The notes: generated by a model not told the origin, from the letters alone. Shown: positions 34,430 to 42,685, numbered from the stretch's first letter. The stretch is 64,000 bases of DNA from Sediminicoccus sp. KRV36 (GCF_023243115.1 NZ_CP085081.1:248001-312000); one strand, 5' to 3'. Made by a program: numbers and translations.

Positions 34430-34834
34430 TCAATAGCAGCCCGGCGCCGAGCCAGGGCGTGATGGCCCTTGCGGCAGCAGGCAGGCGCCGATCCCCTGGA
34501 TATTGACGCGGCCCCGCAGCCCCAGATCCTCAGCGCTGGCCGCGGTGGCCTGCCAGAAGGAAGCCGGGCAATCCCCGCCGATCGCCACCTGCGCGCCGGG
34601 TGTCTGCAAGGAGAGCGGAAAATCCGCGCCGGAGCGGAACACCACAAGACAACCCGGGATGGAGAGGGATTGGCCCACGCTGAAGGCCGGGCCCTGGAAG
34701 GGGCCAAGCGCCCGTCCGCCCGCATCGAGTGGAGAGCCCTGGGCCCCTGCTGGCAAGGCCGCCCCGGGCGGTTCGCTGGCGCATGCGCCCAGCAGCGAAA
34801 CGCCAAGGCCGAGTGCCATGAATGCGGCTTTCAT
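34430..34834 (-). CDS. Small lipoprotein, unknown
   Basis: The 134-residue protein starts MKAAFMALGLGVSLLGACASEP with the lipobox LGAC and is probably an outer-membrane lipoprotein. The mature part is Gly/Pro-rich with three later cysteines (PGCLVVF, GGDCPAS, GACLLPQ). A second ATG at 34843 directly abuts the GGAG site and is too close, so 34834 is chosen. No family is recognised. Confidence 0.6.
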   Translation of the reverse strand: MKAAFMALGLGVSLLGACASEPPGAALPAGAQGSPLDAGGRALGPFQGPAFSVGQSLSIPGCLVVFRSGADFPLSLQTPGAQVAIGGDCPASFWQATAASAEDLGLRGRVNIQGIGACLLPQGPSRPGSAPGCY

Positions 34835-35207
34835 CCCGAACATCTCCTGATTTCCACCAGCAGAACATAGCCCAAACCGCCTTAGCAAGGGCCAGGCTGC
34901 CCCGACGGGATGGCCCGCGCGTCGCAAGCCCGCAGAGACCGCCGAGCGCAGGAGGCAAGCGAAATGCCCCCTGTCGCGCTCACCGCATGAAACAGCGCGG
35001 GCCGGGCCTTCGCGGCCCATGGCGAAGCACGCATGGATCGGAGCCGCAGGAAGCTCAGCCTCCTGCCGGGATGGCCCCTCGGGCGTGTTCCGGCGCGCCG
35101 CCCGCTAGAGCTTTTGCCGTTCGCAAGGGCTCACGACACAACCTCTAGCCCATTGATTTTCGAGCATCTTTATCCGTCCAAACGATTCCGTTTGAATGGA
35201 TGATGCT
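34835..35207. other. Intergenic stretch carrying a palindromic element
   Basis: The gap between two minus-strand lipoprotein genes holds no credible reading frame. Its right third is taken up by the composite palindromic element at 35105-35211; the left part shows nothing I can name. Confidence 0.6.
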
Positions 35208-35211
35208 CTAG
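35105..35211. repeat. Composite palindromic repeat element bounded by CTAGAGC/GCTCTAG
   Basis: The element begins CTAGAGC (35105-35111) and ends GCTCTAG (35205-35211), an exact inverted pair. It divides at a shared CTAG near 35145. The right unit has nested arms GAGCATC/GATGCTC (35162-35168 and 35202-35208) and CAAACG/CGTTTG (35179-35184 and 35189-35194). The left unit has TTGC/GCAA around CGTTC with CTAGAG/CTCTAG ends. It is AT-richer than its surroundings and looks like a REP or MITE-like unit. Its right end supplies the TAG stop codon of the next gene. Confidence 0.65.
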
Positions 35212-35558
35212 ATCCCCCGGAAGACCGGCGATACTCCGCCCGGCATCACCGGCAGGGACGGATCGCCCCTCAGATCCGGTGAAGTGACATCCCCCTCGCC
35301 AGTCTGCTGCGGGCGCCGCGGGTCCAGTGCGTTCAGCCGGTCCATCTGTTGATCGGCCCGCATGCCGCGCTGCAGTTGCTGCTGCGCGATGGCCTCGGGG
35401 GCGGGCGGGGCCTGGCCAGGCAGCAGGCGCGGCGCGATGGGGATGGAGGTCGTGATCGGCGTCGGCAGCGGGGCGGGGGGTGGTGCGGCGACCGGCGCGG
35501 CGCAAGCGGCCGCCAGCAGGGCAACCAGGGGGGCGGTCAAAAGGCTCGGGCTGCGCAT
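35208..35558 (-). CDS. Proline-rich lipoprotein, unknown
   Basis: The 116-residue protein starts MRSPSLLTAPLVALLAAACAAP with the lipobox AAAC, followed by a Pro-rich stretch and QQQLQRGMRADQQMDRLNAL. The start at 35558 has a GGAG site eight bases upstream; the frame is open nine codons further. Its TAG stop (35208-35210) lies inside the end of the palindromic element, so insertion of that element may have set the present carboxy terminus. No known family. Confidence 0.55.
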   Translation of the reverse strand: MRSPSLLTAPLVALLAAACAAPVAAPPPAPLPTPITTSIPIAPRLLPGQAPPAPEAIAQQQLQRGMRADQQMDRLNALDPRRPQQTGEGDVTSPDLRGDPSLPVMPGGVSPVFRGI

Positions 35559-35581
35559 GGCGGGTCTCCGGGGCAAGGGTT

Positions 35582-36457
35582 TCAACGCGGGGAGCGGCGC
35601 TTGAAATCGCGCACCACCTCCTCGAGTGGCAGGAAGCGCACGCCAGGCTGGCGCTGCATATGGCTGATCAGGCGTTCAAGCATCAGCAGCACCTGTGGCC
35701 GGCCGGAGACATCGGGATGGATGGTCATCGGCACCACGGCATAATCATATTCGCGATAGATGAAGTCGAAGTGATCCCGCCAGATCTGTTCGAGCGCATG
35801 CGGGCTGACATAGCCATGGCTGTTCGGGAATTTCTTGATGAACATCATCGGCGGCAGGTCATCCAGGTACCAGCTGGCCGGAATTTCCACGAGACTCGTC
35901 TCGGTGCCCTTGGTGAAGGGCTTCATCCAGCTCTCGGCCGGCTGGGTATAGTCGATCGGCGTCCAGGCATCGCCGGTGCGGACGTAGTAGGGCTGCGCAT
36001 CGTCATGCATGAGGGAGTGGTCATAGGCGATGCCGCGCTCGATCAGGATCTCGATGCTGGTGGCGCTCACCTCCCACCAGGGGGCGACATAGCCGGCGGG
36101 CTTGCGGCCCCAATGCTTCTCGATCAGGCCGATGCACTTGTCGAAGATCGCTTCCTCCTGCAGGCGGCTCAGTGCCAGGGGGTTTTCGTGGCTGTAGCCA
36201 TGCAGGCCGATCTCATGCCCGGCCTTGGCCACCATGTCCGTGATGTGCGGCCAGCTCTCGATGGTGTGGCCGGGGATGAAGAAGCTTTGCTTGAGGCCGA
36301 ACCGCTCGAACAGCTTCAGGATGCGCGGCATCCCCACTTCGGCCGCGAAGACGCCGCGGCTGATATCGCCCGGACTGTCATCGCCCATATAGCTGCCCAG
36401 CCAGCCGGCGACGGCGTCACAATGCACGCTGAAAGCGCAGATGATGTCCTTGGCCAT
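35582..36457 (-). CDS. Polysaccharide deacetylase (NodB-type)
   Basis: The 291-residue protein is a NodB-homology deacetylase: the metal triad is D14 (FSVHCDA), H86 and H90 (HEIGLHGYSHEN), with PWWEVS and PMTIHPDVSGRP as later motifs. No signal peptide is seen, which fits the HpPgdA-type or cytosolic branch with substrates that need not be polymers. The start at 36457 follows AGGAG. The preceding gene is divergent. The lipoprotein gene follows downstream on the same strand. Confidence 0.88.
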   Translation of the reverse strand: MAKDIICAFSVHCDAVAGWLGSYMGDDSPGDISRGVFAAEVGMPRILKLFERFGLKQSFFIPGHTIESWPHITDMVAKAGHEIGLHGYSHENPLALSRLQEEAIFDKCIGLIEKHWGRKPAGYVAPWWEVSATSIEILIERGIAYDHSLMHDDAQPYYVRTGDAWTPIDYTQPAESWMKPFTKGTETSLVEIPASWYLDDLPPMMFIKKFPNSHGYVSPHALEQIWRDHFDFIYREYDYAVVPMTIHPDVSGRPQVLLMLERLISHMQRQPGVRFLPLEEVVRDFKRRSPR

Positions 36458-36560
36458 GGGGCGCTCCTGCTGGATTCGCGCGCATGGTAGCGAGGCGCCG
36501 GCCGCTTGCGCAGCCCGGCATATTCGCCCAAGCATCCGGCGCAGTGACGCGGGAGGCTGA

Positions 36561-37313
36561 ATGGACGGGCAATGGGTGGCGCTCTCACCAGGGCGGCGGA
36601 TGGTGGCCGACCTGTCCTGGGCCGCGCTGCGTGTGCCGCGTTGCGTGATGACCGCCCGGTTGCGCCTGCCCCGGGCGATGGCCGCGCGCGCCGCCCTGCC
36701 CCGCCCGCGGCCACCCTGGACCGCGATCTTCGCCAAGGCCTTCGCCCTGACCGCCCAGGGGCGCCCGGCGCTGCGCCAGCTCCATGCGACCTTGCCCTGG
36801 CAGCGCCTGCTGCGGCTGGATCACGCCATCGGCTGCGTCATGGTCGAACGCGAGCATCTGGGTGAGCCCACCCTGACCCTGGCCCGCTTCGTGCAGCCGC
36901 ATGCCCAACCGCTGCACGAATTGGCCGCCCTGCTGGAGGAGGCCAAGAGCGCCCCGCCCGAGGCCGCCAAATGCTTCCGCCGGATGCTGCGCTTCGTGGC
37001 GCAGCCCTGGCCGCTGCGCCGGCTGATGATGCGCGTGGCGCTTGGCTTCGCCGCACCGCTGGCGCGCTATGCCGGCAGCTTCAGCGTCTCCTCGCTGGGT
37101 GAGCAGGGTGCCACCATCCAGGACAGTGTCAGCATCCTGCCGGTGTTTCTCTCCTATGGGCCGATCGGCGCGGATGGCGCCGTGGATGTATTCTTCGTCT
37201 TCGACCACCGCGTCATGGACGGCGCCGATGGCGCGGCGGCACTGGCCGGGATCCAGGCGATGATCGAGGGGCCGCTGGCAGATGAGCTTGAAGCTCTGCA
37301 AGGCTTGTCATGA
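36561..37313 (+). CDS. Stand-alone 2-oxoacid dehydrogenase acyltransferase-like domain
   Basis: The 250-residue protein resembles the catalytic core of E2 acyltransferases. Near the end FFVFDHRVMDGADGAAAL (motif DHRVMDG at 215-221) supplies the catalytic His and Asp. There is no lipoyl domain and no peripheral-subunit-binding domain, so it cannot work as a normal E2 and may use another acyl carrier or a CoA ester. The ATG at 36561 follows GGGAGG. The gene has no obvious operon partners; a P450 gene follows 134 bases later. Confidence 0.72.
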   Translation: MDGQWVALSPGRRMVADLSWAALRVPRCVMTARLRLPRAMAARAALPRPRPPWTAIFAKAFALTAQGRPALRQLHATLPWQRLLRLDHAIGCVMVEREHLGEPTLTLARFVQPHAQPLHELAALLEEAKSAPPEAAKCFRRMLRFVAQPWPLRRLMMRVALGFAAPLARYAGSFSVSSLGEQGATIQDSVSILPVFLSYGPIGADGAVDVFFVFDHRVMDGADGAAALAGIQAMIEGPLADELEALQGLS

Positions 37314-37447
37314 CCCGCTCCGCGAGGTGGGCCTGATCCACCCCGCCAAATGGTCCGCGGGTTCGAATCCCAGCGGCGCGGCGGGGTCTCCGCTTGACGC
37401 CCTCGGCGTGGCTTGACCACAAGACGCCGCACCCACAAGGCAGCTTG

Positions 37448-38812
37448 ATGACCACCACCGAAGACTTCATCCCCCCGCGCCCGGCCGCCCCGCCGCGCTT
37501 CCCGCGTGGGCTGCGCGCGCTGCGCGCCTCGGCCACGGACCTGCTCAGCCTCTTCCCCGAGACCGCCTTCCGCCATCGGATGATGCCCTTCAGCGCCATC
37601 TCCCAGCGCGTGCTGATCGTCAACGAGCCCGAGATGGTACGCCGGGTCTTCATCACCGGCCGCGCCGAATTCGAGGCAAAGAGCCGGCATTTCCGCCAAG
37701 CGCTGGAACCCGTGATCGGGGACAGCATGTTCCTCAACAGCGGGGAGATCTGGCTGACCCGCCGGGCGCTGATGGCCAAGCTGCTGCACCCCTCCCGCAC
37801 AGCCGGCTTTCATCCGGTCTTTGTGCGCGGCGCCGAGGAGCTGGCCGCCGCCTGGAATGGCCGCGTGGATGTCGCGGCGGGATTTGCCGCCGCCACCGCC
37901 CTTGCCGTGATGCGCGCCCTGTTCGGCGAGGCCGCGAAACCGGAAGATGCCGCCCGGCTGGCCCGTAGCTTCACCGCCTATGAGGGCGCTGTCCTCGCCG
38001 TGGATTTCGCCCATGTCTTTGGCCTGCCCGAACGCCTGACCGGCTGGCAATGGCGCACCGCCCGCAAGCATGCGCGCGATATCCGCGCCATCTGCGCGGC
38101 CAGCATCGCCGCGGCCGGCCCCAATCCCGGCGGGCTGTTCGGCGGGTTGCGGGCGGCGCTGGGCGAGCATGGGCAGGCCCTGCTGGACCCCACGCAACTC
38201 ATCAACGAGGTGGCGATGCTGCTGCTGGCGGGCAGCGAGACTTCGGCCAATGTGCTGACCTGGGCGCTCTACCTCATCGCGCGCCACGCCCCGACAAGGG
38301 AGCGCCTGCGGGCCGAGCACGCGGCGGTGCTGGGCGGCCGCGCGCCCGAGGTGGCCGATCTCAACGCGCTGCCCTTCACCAAGGCGGTGATCCAGGAGGC
38401 GATGCGCCTCTATCCGCCCGTGCCCTATCTCTCGCGGGAGGCGGCCCGCGCGGAACGCATCGCGGGAATCCAGGTCCAGGCGGGGGAGACGGTGATGGCC
38501 ATGCCCTGGCTGCTGCACCGCAACTCCCATCTCTGGGAGGCGCCGCACGCCTTCCGGCCGCAGCGCTTCCTGCCCGAGGCGCCGCAGAAGCCGCCGCAAT
38601 TCGGCTACCTGCCCTTCAGCATCGGGCCGCGGGTCTGCGCCGGCGCCTCCTTCGCCATGGCCGAGATGATGGTCTTCCTGGCGGTTCTGCTGCCTCGCCT
38701 GGATTTCACCCTGGCCCAGGATACGGCACCGGTGCCGCGTGCCCGGCTGACGCTGCGCCCCAAGGGCGGCATGCCCCTGACGGTGGCGCGGCGCCAACCT
38801 TCTCCCGCATAG
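37448..38812 (+). CDS. Cytochrome P450
   Basis: The 454-residue protein has all P450 signatures: oxygen-binding helix AGSETSA near 261-267, ExxR at E317-R320, PERF-type FRPQRFLPE and the haem-ligand loop FSIGPRVCAG with C397. No amino-terminal membrane anchor is visible, as usual for bacterial P450s. No ferredoxin or reductase gene lies nearby. Substrate unknown. The frame is open from 37394, and MTTTEDF at 37448 is preferred. Confidence 0.93.
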   Translation: MTTTEDFIPPRPAAPPRFPRGLRALRASATDLLSLFPETAFRHRMMPFSAISQRVLIVNEPEMVRRVFITGRAEFEAKSRHFRQALEPVIGDSMFLNSGEIWLTRRALMAKLLHPSRTAGFHPVFVRGAEELAAAWNGRVDVAAGFAAATALAVMRALFGEAAKPEDAARLARSFTAYEGAVLAVDFAHVFGLPERLTGWQWRTARKHARDIRAICAASIAAAGPNPGGLFGGLRAALGEHGQALLDPTQLINEVAMLLLAGSETSANVLTWALYLIARHAPTRERLRAEHAAVLGGRAPEVADLNALPFTKAVIQEAMRLYPPVPYLSREAARAERIAGIQVQAGETVMAMPWLLHRNSHLWEAPHAFRPQRFLPEAPQKPPQFGYLPFSIGPRVCAGASFAMAEMMVFLAVLLPRLDFTLAQDTAPVPRARLTLRPKGGMPLTVARRQPSPA

Positions 38813-38856
38813 CGCCACCCCCCATCTCCGCCGCCATGGCGCAAGGAGCGAGACCG

Positions 38857-40008
38857 ATGATGCGATCCTGGCCGGGGCTGCTTCTGCTGACCGGCGGCGC
38901 GGCCTGGCTCTGGCAGGCGCAGGGCGGGCGGATGGCGGCCCTCTGGCTGGTCGGTGCAGCCTTGGGGCTGACGCTGTTCCAGTCGAGCTTCAGCTTCGCC
39001 GGGGCCTTTCGCCGCCTGCTGGCCGAGCGGCGCGGGGCCGGACTGCGGGCGCAGCTGGTGCTGCTCGGCCTGGCCTGCTGCCTCAGCCTGCCGGTGATCG
39101 AGGCGGGGGCACTGTTCGGCCAGCCGGTGCGGGGCTTCGTGTTTCCCGTGGGGTGGGGGCTGCTGCTGGGCGCCTTCCTGTTTGGCATCGGGATGCAGCT
39201 GGGCGGGGGCTGCGCCTCCGGCACGCTCACCACGGCGGCGGGCGGACAGGGCGCGCGGATGTGGGTCACGCTGGCCACCTTCATCGCCGGCGCCACCTTC
39301 GCCGCCTATGACGCCGAGCGCTGGATGGAGTGGCCGGCCCTGGCGCCCATCTCCTTGCTGCAGGCATTCGGTGCCTGGCCGGCCCTGGTCATCAGCCTGG
39401 GCATGCTTGGCCTCGCCTGGGCCGCGGCGCTGTGGGTGGAACGCCGCCGGCATGGCCTGGCGGAGCCGCTGGCATGGCGGGGGGCGGGGCTGTTTCGCTT
39501 TCCCTGGCCGCCGCTTTGGGGGGCGGTCGGCCTGGCGGCGTTGGGCTTCGCCACGCTGCTGCTGGCTGGGCGGCCCTGGGCCATCACGGCGGCTTTTCCG
39601 CTCTGGGGCTCCCGCGCCATCGCCGCACTGGGCTGGGATGAACCGGCCTTCTGGCCCTATTGGGAGGACCCGACCCGCACCGAGGCGCTGCTGCGCCCCC
39701 TGCTGGCGGACCGGATGACAGTGATGGATCTCGGCCTCATGGCGGGCGCCTTCCTTGCGGCCGGGCTGGCGGGGCGGCGGGGCGCGTGGGGCTGGCCGCG
39801 CCCCCGGCCGGCCCTGGCCTCGCTGCTGGGCGGGTTGCTGCTGGGCTATGGGGCTGTGCTGGCCTTCGGCTGCAATATCAGCGCCTTTCTGGGCGGTATT
39901 CTCTCCGGTAGCCTGCATGGCTGGGTCTGGATTATCCCAGCATTGATCGGGAATGCTGTAGGAATTACGTTGCGTCCGGCCTTTCATCTGGAAATTGCGC
40001 GCCATTAG
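38857..40008 (+). CDS. YeeE/YedE family membrane transporter (TsuA-like)
   Basis: The 383-residue protein has about nine to ten hydrophobic segments and the paired cysteine signatures of the family, C119 in GGGCASGT and C339 in AFGCNISAF. Characterised members import thiosulfate through such cysteines. AAGGAG at 38843 fits the ATG at 38857. The location just before a reduced-sulfur oxidation set suggests uptake of thiosulfate or another sulfur compound for that set, which is an inference. Confidence 0.85.
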   Translation: MMRSWPGLLLLTGGAAWLWQAQGGRMAALWLVGAALGLTLFQSSFSFAGAFRRLLAERRGAGLRAQLVLLGLACCLSLPVIEAGALFGQPVRGFVFPVGWGLLLGAFLFGIGMQLGGGCASGTLTTAAGGQGARMWVTLATFIAGATFAAYDAERWMEWPALAPISLLQAFGAWPALVISLGMLGLAWAAALWVERRRHGLAEPLAWRGAGLFRFPWPPLWGAVGLAALGFATLLLAGRPWAITAAFPLWGSRAIAALGWDEPAFWPYWEDPTRTEALLRPLLADRMTVMDLGLMAGAFLAAGLAGRRGAWGWPRPRPALASLLGGLLLGYGAVLAFGCNISAFLGGILSGSLHGWVWIIPALIGNAVGITLRPAFHLEIARH

Positions 40009-40022
40009 CGTGCAAATAGTAA

Positions 40023-40051
40023 TTGACGTTTGTGTGACGTGTATTTATCTC
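40023..40051 (+). promoter_or_regulatory. Candidate promoter of the cytochrome-FccB-SoxYZ genes
   Basis: In an AT-rich gap, TTGACG at 40023-40028 is a fair -35 box, with TATCTC 17 bases downstream as a weak -10. TGACGT occurs twice in direct orientation (40024-40029 and 40035-40040), eleven bases apart, as expected for a regulator binding one helix face. Confidence 0.4.
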
Positions 40052-40082
40052 AGCTGGCCATGCCCAAGCTGAAGGACACGCC

Positions 40083-40379
40083 ATGCGGCCCGCGCCCATT
40101 CTCCTGAGCAGCCTGCTTCTGTCAGCGCTGTTCGCCCCGGTGGCGCGCGGCCAGGCGCCCTTGGCCGCGCAGGGCTGTGTCGGCTGCCACGGGCCGAATG
40201 GGGTGGGCATTGGCAGTGTCCCGGGCCTCGCCGGGCGGGACCGCGCGGAACTCATCGCCCAGATGAACGCCTTCCGCGCCAATGAGCGCCCGGCGACCAT
40301 CATGGGCCGCGTGGCGCGTGGCTATACCGAGGCGGAAATCATCGCTTCGGCCGCCTATTTCGCCCAGCAGCCGCGTTGA
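40083..40379 (+). CDS. Monohaem cytochrome c, sulfide dehydrogenase type
   Basis: The 98-residue protein has a signal peptide (to about residue 23), the haem motif C32xxC35-H36 (GCVGCHGPNG) and a likely axial Met74 in PATIMGRVARGYTEAEI. The size and motif order match the small cytochrome partner of flavocytochrome c sulfide dehydrogenase (FccA/SoxE-like). It is periplasmic and accepts electrons from the flavoprotein encoded next, whose start lies 12 bases after this stop. Confidence 0.88.
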   Translation: MRPAPILLSSLLLSALFAPVARGQAPLAAQGCVGCHGPNGVGIGSVPGLAGRDRAELIAQMNAFRANERPATIMGRVARGYTEAEIIASAAYFAQQPR

Positions 40380-40390
40380 AGGAAACCGCC

Positions 40391-41659
40391 ATGCCCGCCT
40401 TTCCGCGCCGTGCCCTTCTGGCGGCCCCCTTGGCCGCCCCCGCCGTGCTGCGCGCCCAGACCCAGGCCAGGCTGCTCATCATCGGCGGCGGCTTCGGCGG
40501 TGCCACGGCGGCGAGTTTCGCCCGCCGGCATCACCCCTGGCTCGATGTCACGCTGATCGAGCCGAAGACGCGCTTCGTGACCTGCCCCTATGGCAATCTT
40601 GTTCTCGCGGGCGCACGGCAGATCGGCCAGATCACCCATGGGTATGACGGCCTGCGCGCGCGCGGCGTCCGCGTGGTGCATGACTGGGCGGCCGGGATTG
40701 ACGCGGGCCAGCGCCAGGTGCGCCTCGCCGGCGGCGAGACCCTGGCCTATGACCGGCTGATCCTCTCACCCGGTATCGCCCTGCGCTGGGGCGCGCTGGA
40801 GGGATATGACGAGGCCGCGGCCGAACACATGCCGCATGCCTGGGTGCCCGGCGATGGCGCGCAGACCCTGCTGCTGCGGCGCCAGCTGGAGGAGATGCCC
40901 GATGGCGGCGTGGTCGGCCTCGCCATCCCCGCCAATCCCTTCCGCTGCCCGCCCGGCCCCTATGAGCGGATCAGCATGATCGCGAGCTACCTCAAGCGCC
41001 ATAAGCCGCGCTCCAAGATCCTGGCGCTGGACGCCAAGGAGGCCTTCAGCAAGCAGGGGCTGTTCCAGGATGGCTGGGCCGCGCTCTATCCGGGCATGAT
41101 CGAATGGGTGCCGGGCAATCGCGATGGCCGCGTCACCCGCGTGGATGCACGGGGGCGCGTGCTGGAAACCGAATTCGGCACGCAGCACCGCGTCGCCGTC
41201 GCCAATGTCATCCCGCCGCAATCGGCCGCGCGCATCGCCATCGAAGCGGGGCTGACCGACAATTCCGGCTGGGCGCCGGTCAACCCCAGGACCTTCGAAT
41301 CGCGCCTGGCGCCGGGCGTGCATGTGGTGGGGGATGCCAATATCCCTGGCCCGATGCCCAAATCCGGCTATGTCGCCAACAGCACGGCCAAGCAGGCGGT
41401 GGCCTCGATCGCGGCCGCCCTGCGGGGCGAGGCGCCGCCCGAGGCGGTGTATTTCAACACCTGCTATTCCCATGTGGGCGAGGATTACGGCATCTCCATC
41501 GTGGGCGTGTTCCGCCCCAATGCGGAGGGGACCGCCATCGCGGAAGTGCCCAATTCCGGCGGCATCTCGCCCCGCGGCAACCTGCCCGAGCAGCGCCGGC
41601 TGGAAGCCCTCCATGCCGATGCCTGGTATGAGAGCATCACGCGGGACATGTTCGCATGA
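40391..41659 (+). CDS. Flavocytochrome c sulfide dehydrogenase flavoprotein (FccB/SoxF-like)
   Basis: The 422-residue protein has a twin-arginine signal (FPRRALLAAPLAAPAVLRAQ), an FAD-binding GGGFGG at 32-37, C65 (VTCPYGN) where FccB binds FAD covalently, and C186 (FRCPPGPYER) and C358 (NTCYS), which correspond to the redox disulfide. It would oxidise sulfide in the periplasm and pass electrons to the cytochrome upstream. The ATG at 40391 follows AAGGA. The stop overlaps the soxY start (ATGA). Confidence 0.92.
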   Translation: MPAFPRRALLAAPLAAPAVLRAQTQARLLIIGGGFGGATAASFARRHHPWLDVTLIEPKTRFVTCPYGNLVLAGARQIGQITHGYDGLRARGVRVVHDWAAGIDAGQRQVRLAGGETLAYDRLILSPGIALRWGALEGYDEAAAEHMPHAWVPGDGAQTLLLRRQLEEMPDGGVVGLAIPANPFRCPPGPYERISMIASYLKRHKPRSKILALDAKEAFSKQGLFQDGWAALYPGMIEWVPGNRDGRVTRVDARGRVLETEFGTQHRVAVANVIPPQSAARIAIEAGLTDNSGWAPVNPRTFESRLAPGVHVVGDANIPGPMPKSGYVANSTAKQAVASIAAALRGEAPPEAVYFNTCYSHVGEDYGISIVGVFRPNAEGTAIAEVPNSGGISPRGNLPEQRRLEALHADAWYESITRDMFA

Positions 41660-42084
41660 GGGCCATCTCCCGCCGCGCCACGCTCGGCCTGGCCCTGCTG
41701 CCCTTCGCGGCGCTGGCGAGCGAGGATGCGCTGCATGCCGCCATCCGCGCCGAAATCGGCGATGCGACGCCGCAGGAGGGTGGAATCACGCTGCGCGTGC
41801 CGGCCGTTGCTGAAAATGGTGGCCAGGTGCCGGTGACCGTGCTGGTGGACAGCCCGCAGAGCGTCACCCGCCACGTCACGGCCATCCACCTCTTTGCCAC
41901 CCGCAACCCGACCCCGGGGATCGCCTCCTTCCGCCTCGCGCCGGCGCTGGCCCGGGCGGAAATCCAGACACGCATTCGCCTGGCCGAGAAGCAGGCGCTG
42001 ATCGTGTTGGCACGCATGAATGACGGCACTGTGCTGCGCGCGGCGGCCGAAATCCGCGTGGGCACGGGCGGCTGCCTGACATGA
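41656..42084 (+). CDS. soxY: SoxY-like sulfur carrier subunit with atypical carboxy terminus
   Basis: The 142-residue protein has a Tat-type signal (AISRRATLGLALLPFAALA) and the SoxY immunoglobulin-like domain (PVTVLVDSPQ, ATRNPTPGIASFRL, TRIRLAEKQ). SoxY carries sulfur intermediates on a cysteine in a flexible GGCGG tail. Here the tail reads GTGGCLT, so C140 is kept but the final GG is changed to Leu-Thr. It may still carry sulfur, perhaps with altered partners. The stop overlaps the soxZ start. Confidence 0.88.
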   Translation: MRAISRRATLGLALLPFAALASEDALHAAIRAEIGDATPQEGGITLRVPAVAENGGQVPVTVLVDSPQSVTRHVTAIHLFATRNPTPGIASFRLAPALARAEIQTRIRLAEKQALIVLARMNDGTVLRAAAEIRVGTGGCLT

Positions 42085-42410
42085 GCGCCCCATTGGCCAC
42101 CCCACGCATCCGCGCACCCCGCACCGCCCGCCTGGGCGAGGTGGTGGAGATCCGCACCCTGATGGAGCACCCGATGGAAACCGGGTTGCGTCAGGAGGGC
42201 GGGCGCAGCATCCCGCGCGACATGCTGTCGCGCATGACCATCCGCATGAACGGGGAGCCGCTGCTGGAGGCCGATCTGCGCAACGGCACTGCCACCAACC
42301 CGTTCCACGTCTTCTTCCTGCGGGTGGAACGCCATGCCGAGCTGGAGTTCATCTGGACCGATGAAGCCGGCCGGACGGCGCGCGCCGCGCACCGGATCAC
42401 CGTGGCCTGA
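42081..42410 (+). CDS. soxZ: SoxZ, partner of SoxY
   Basis: The 109-residue protein matches SoxZ: RTARLGEVVEIRTLMEHPMETG, LEADLRNGTATNPFHVFFLRV and LEFIWTDEAGRT (each segment is shortened). It has no signal peptide, as usual, because it is exported with SoxY. SoxA, SoxX, SoxB and SoxCD are not in the window, so this is a partial sulfur pathway unless the rest lies elsewhere. Confidence 0.93.
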   Translation: MSAPLATPRIRAPRTARLGEVVEIRTLMEHPMETGLRQEGGRSIPRDMLSRMTIRMNGEPLLEADLRNGTATNPFHVFFLRVERHAELEFIWTDEAGRTARAAHRITVA

Positions 42411-42417
42411 GAGGTTT

Positions 42418-42431
42418 GGCCCGGCTGGGCC
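42418..42431. terminator. Small GC hairpin after soxZ
   Basis: GGCCC and GGGCC pair around a GGCT loop eight bases after the soxZ stop. There is no downstream T run, so it may be only a 3-prime stabilising hairpin. The rest of the 275-base gap to 42686 shows nothing I can name. Confidence 0.3.
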
Positions 42432-42685
42432 ATCGGCCAAGGGCTTCGCGCGGCAGCGTTTCGCCTCGCCATTCCGGGCGAGGTTGGCCGACCCGGCGCC
42501 ACGCCCCAGGTCACCATGGCCCGCGAGCGCCTCATCACCGGTCCCCGGACCGCCGTCAACTCAGGCGGAACTGCCCGAACCGGCAGTGACCCACGAAAAC
42601 CGGCCACGAAGCGAGATCAACCACATCCGGCCACGCCCCGCCTGGCGCGGCCCCGCTTGCCATGCGCCTCGACCGGCGAATGCCG

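Noticed and set aside
37360..37390. T-arm-like GGGTTCGAATCCC, possible tRNA fragment before the P450 gene
   Set aside because: Only three T-stem pairs form around TTCGAAT and no matching 5-prime acceptor or anticodon arm is found upstream, so it is at most a remnant.
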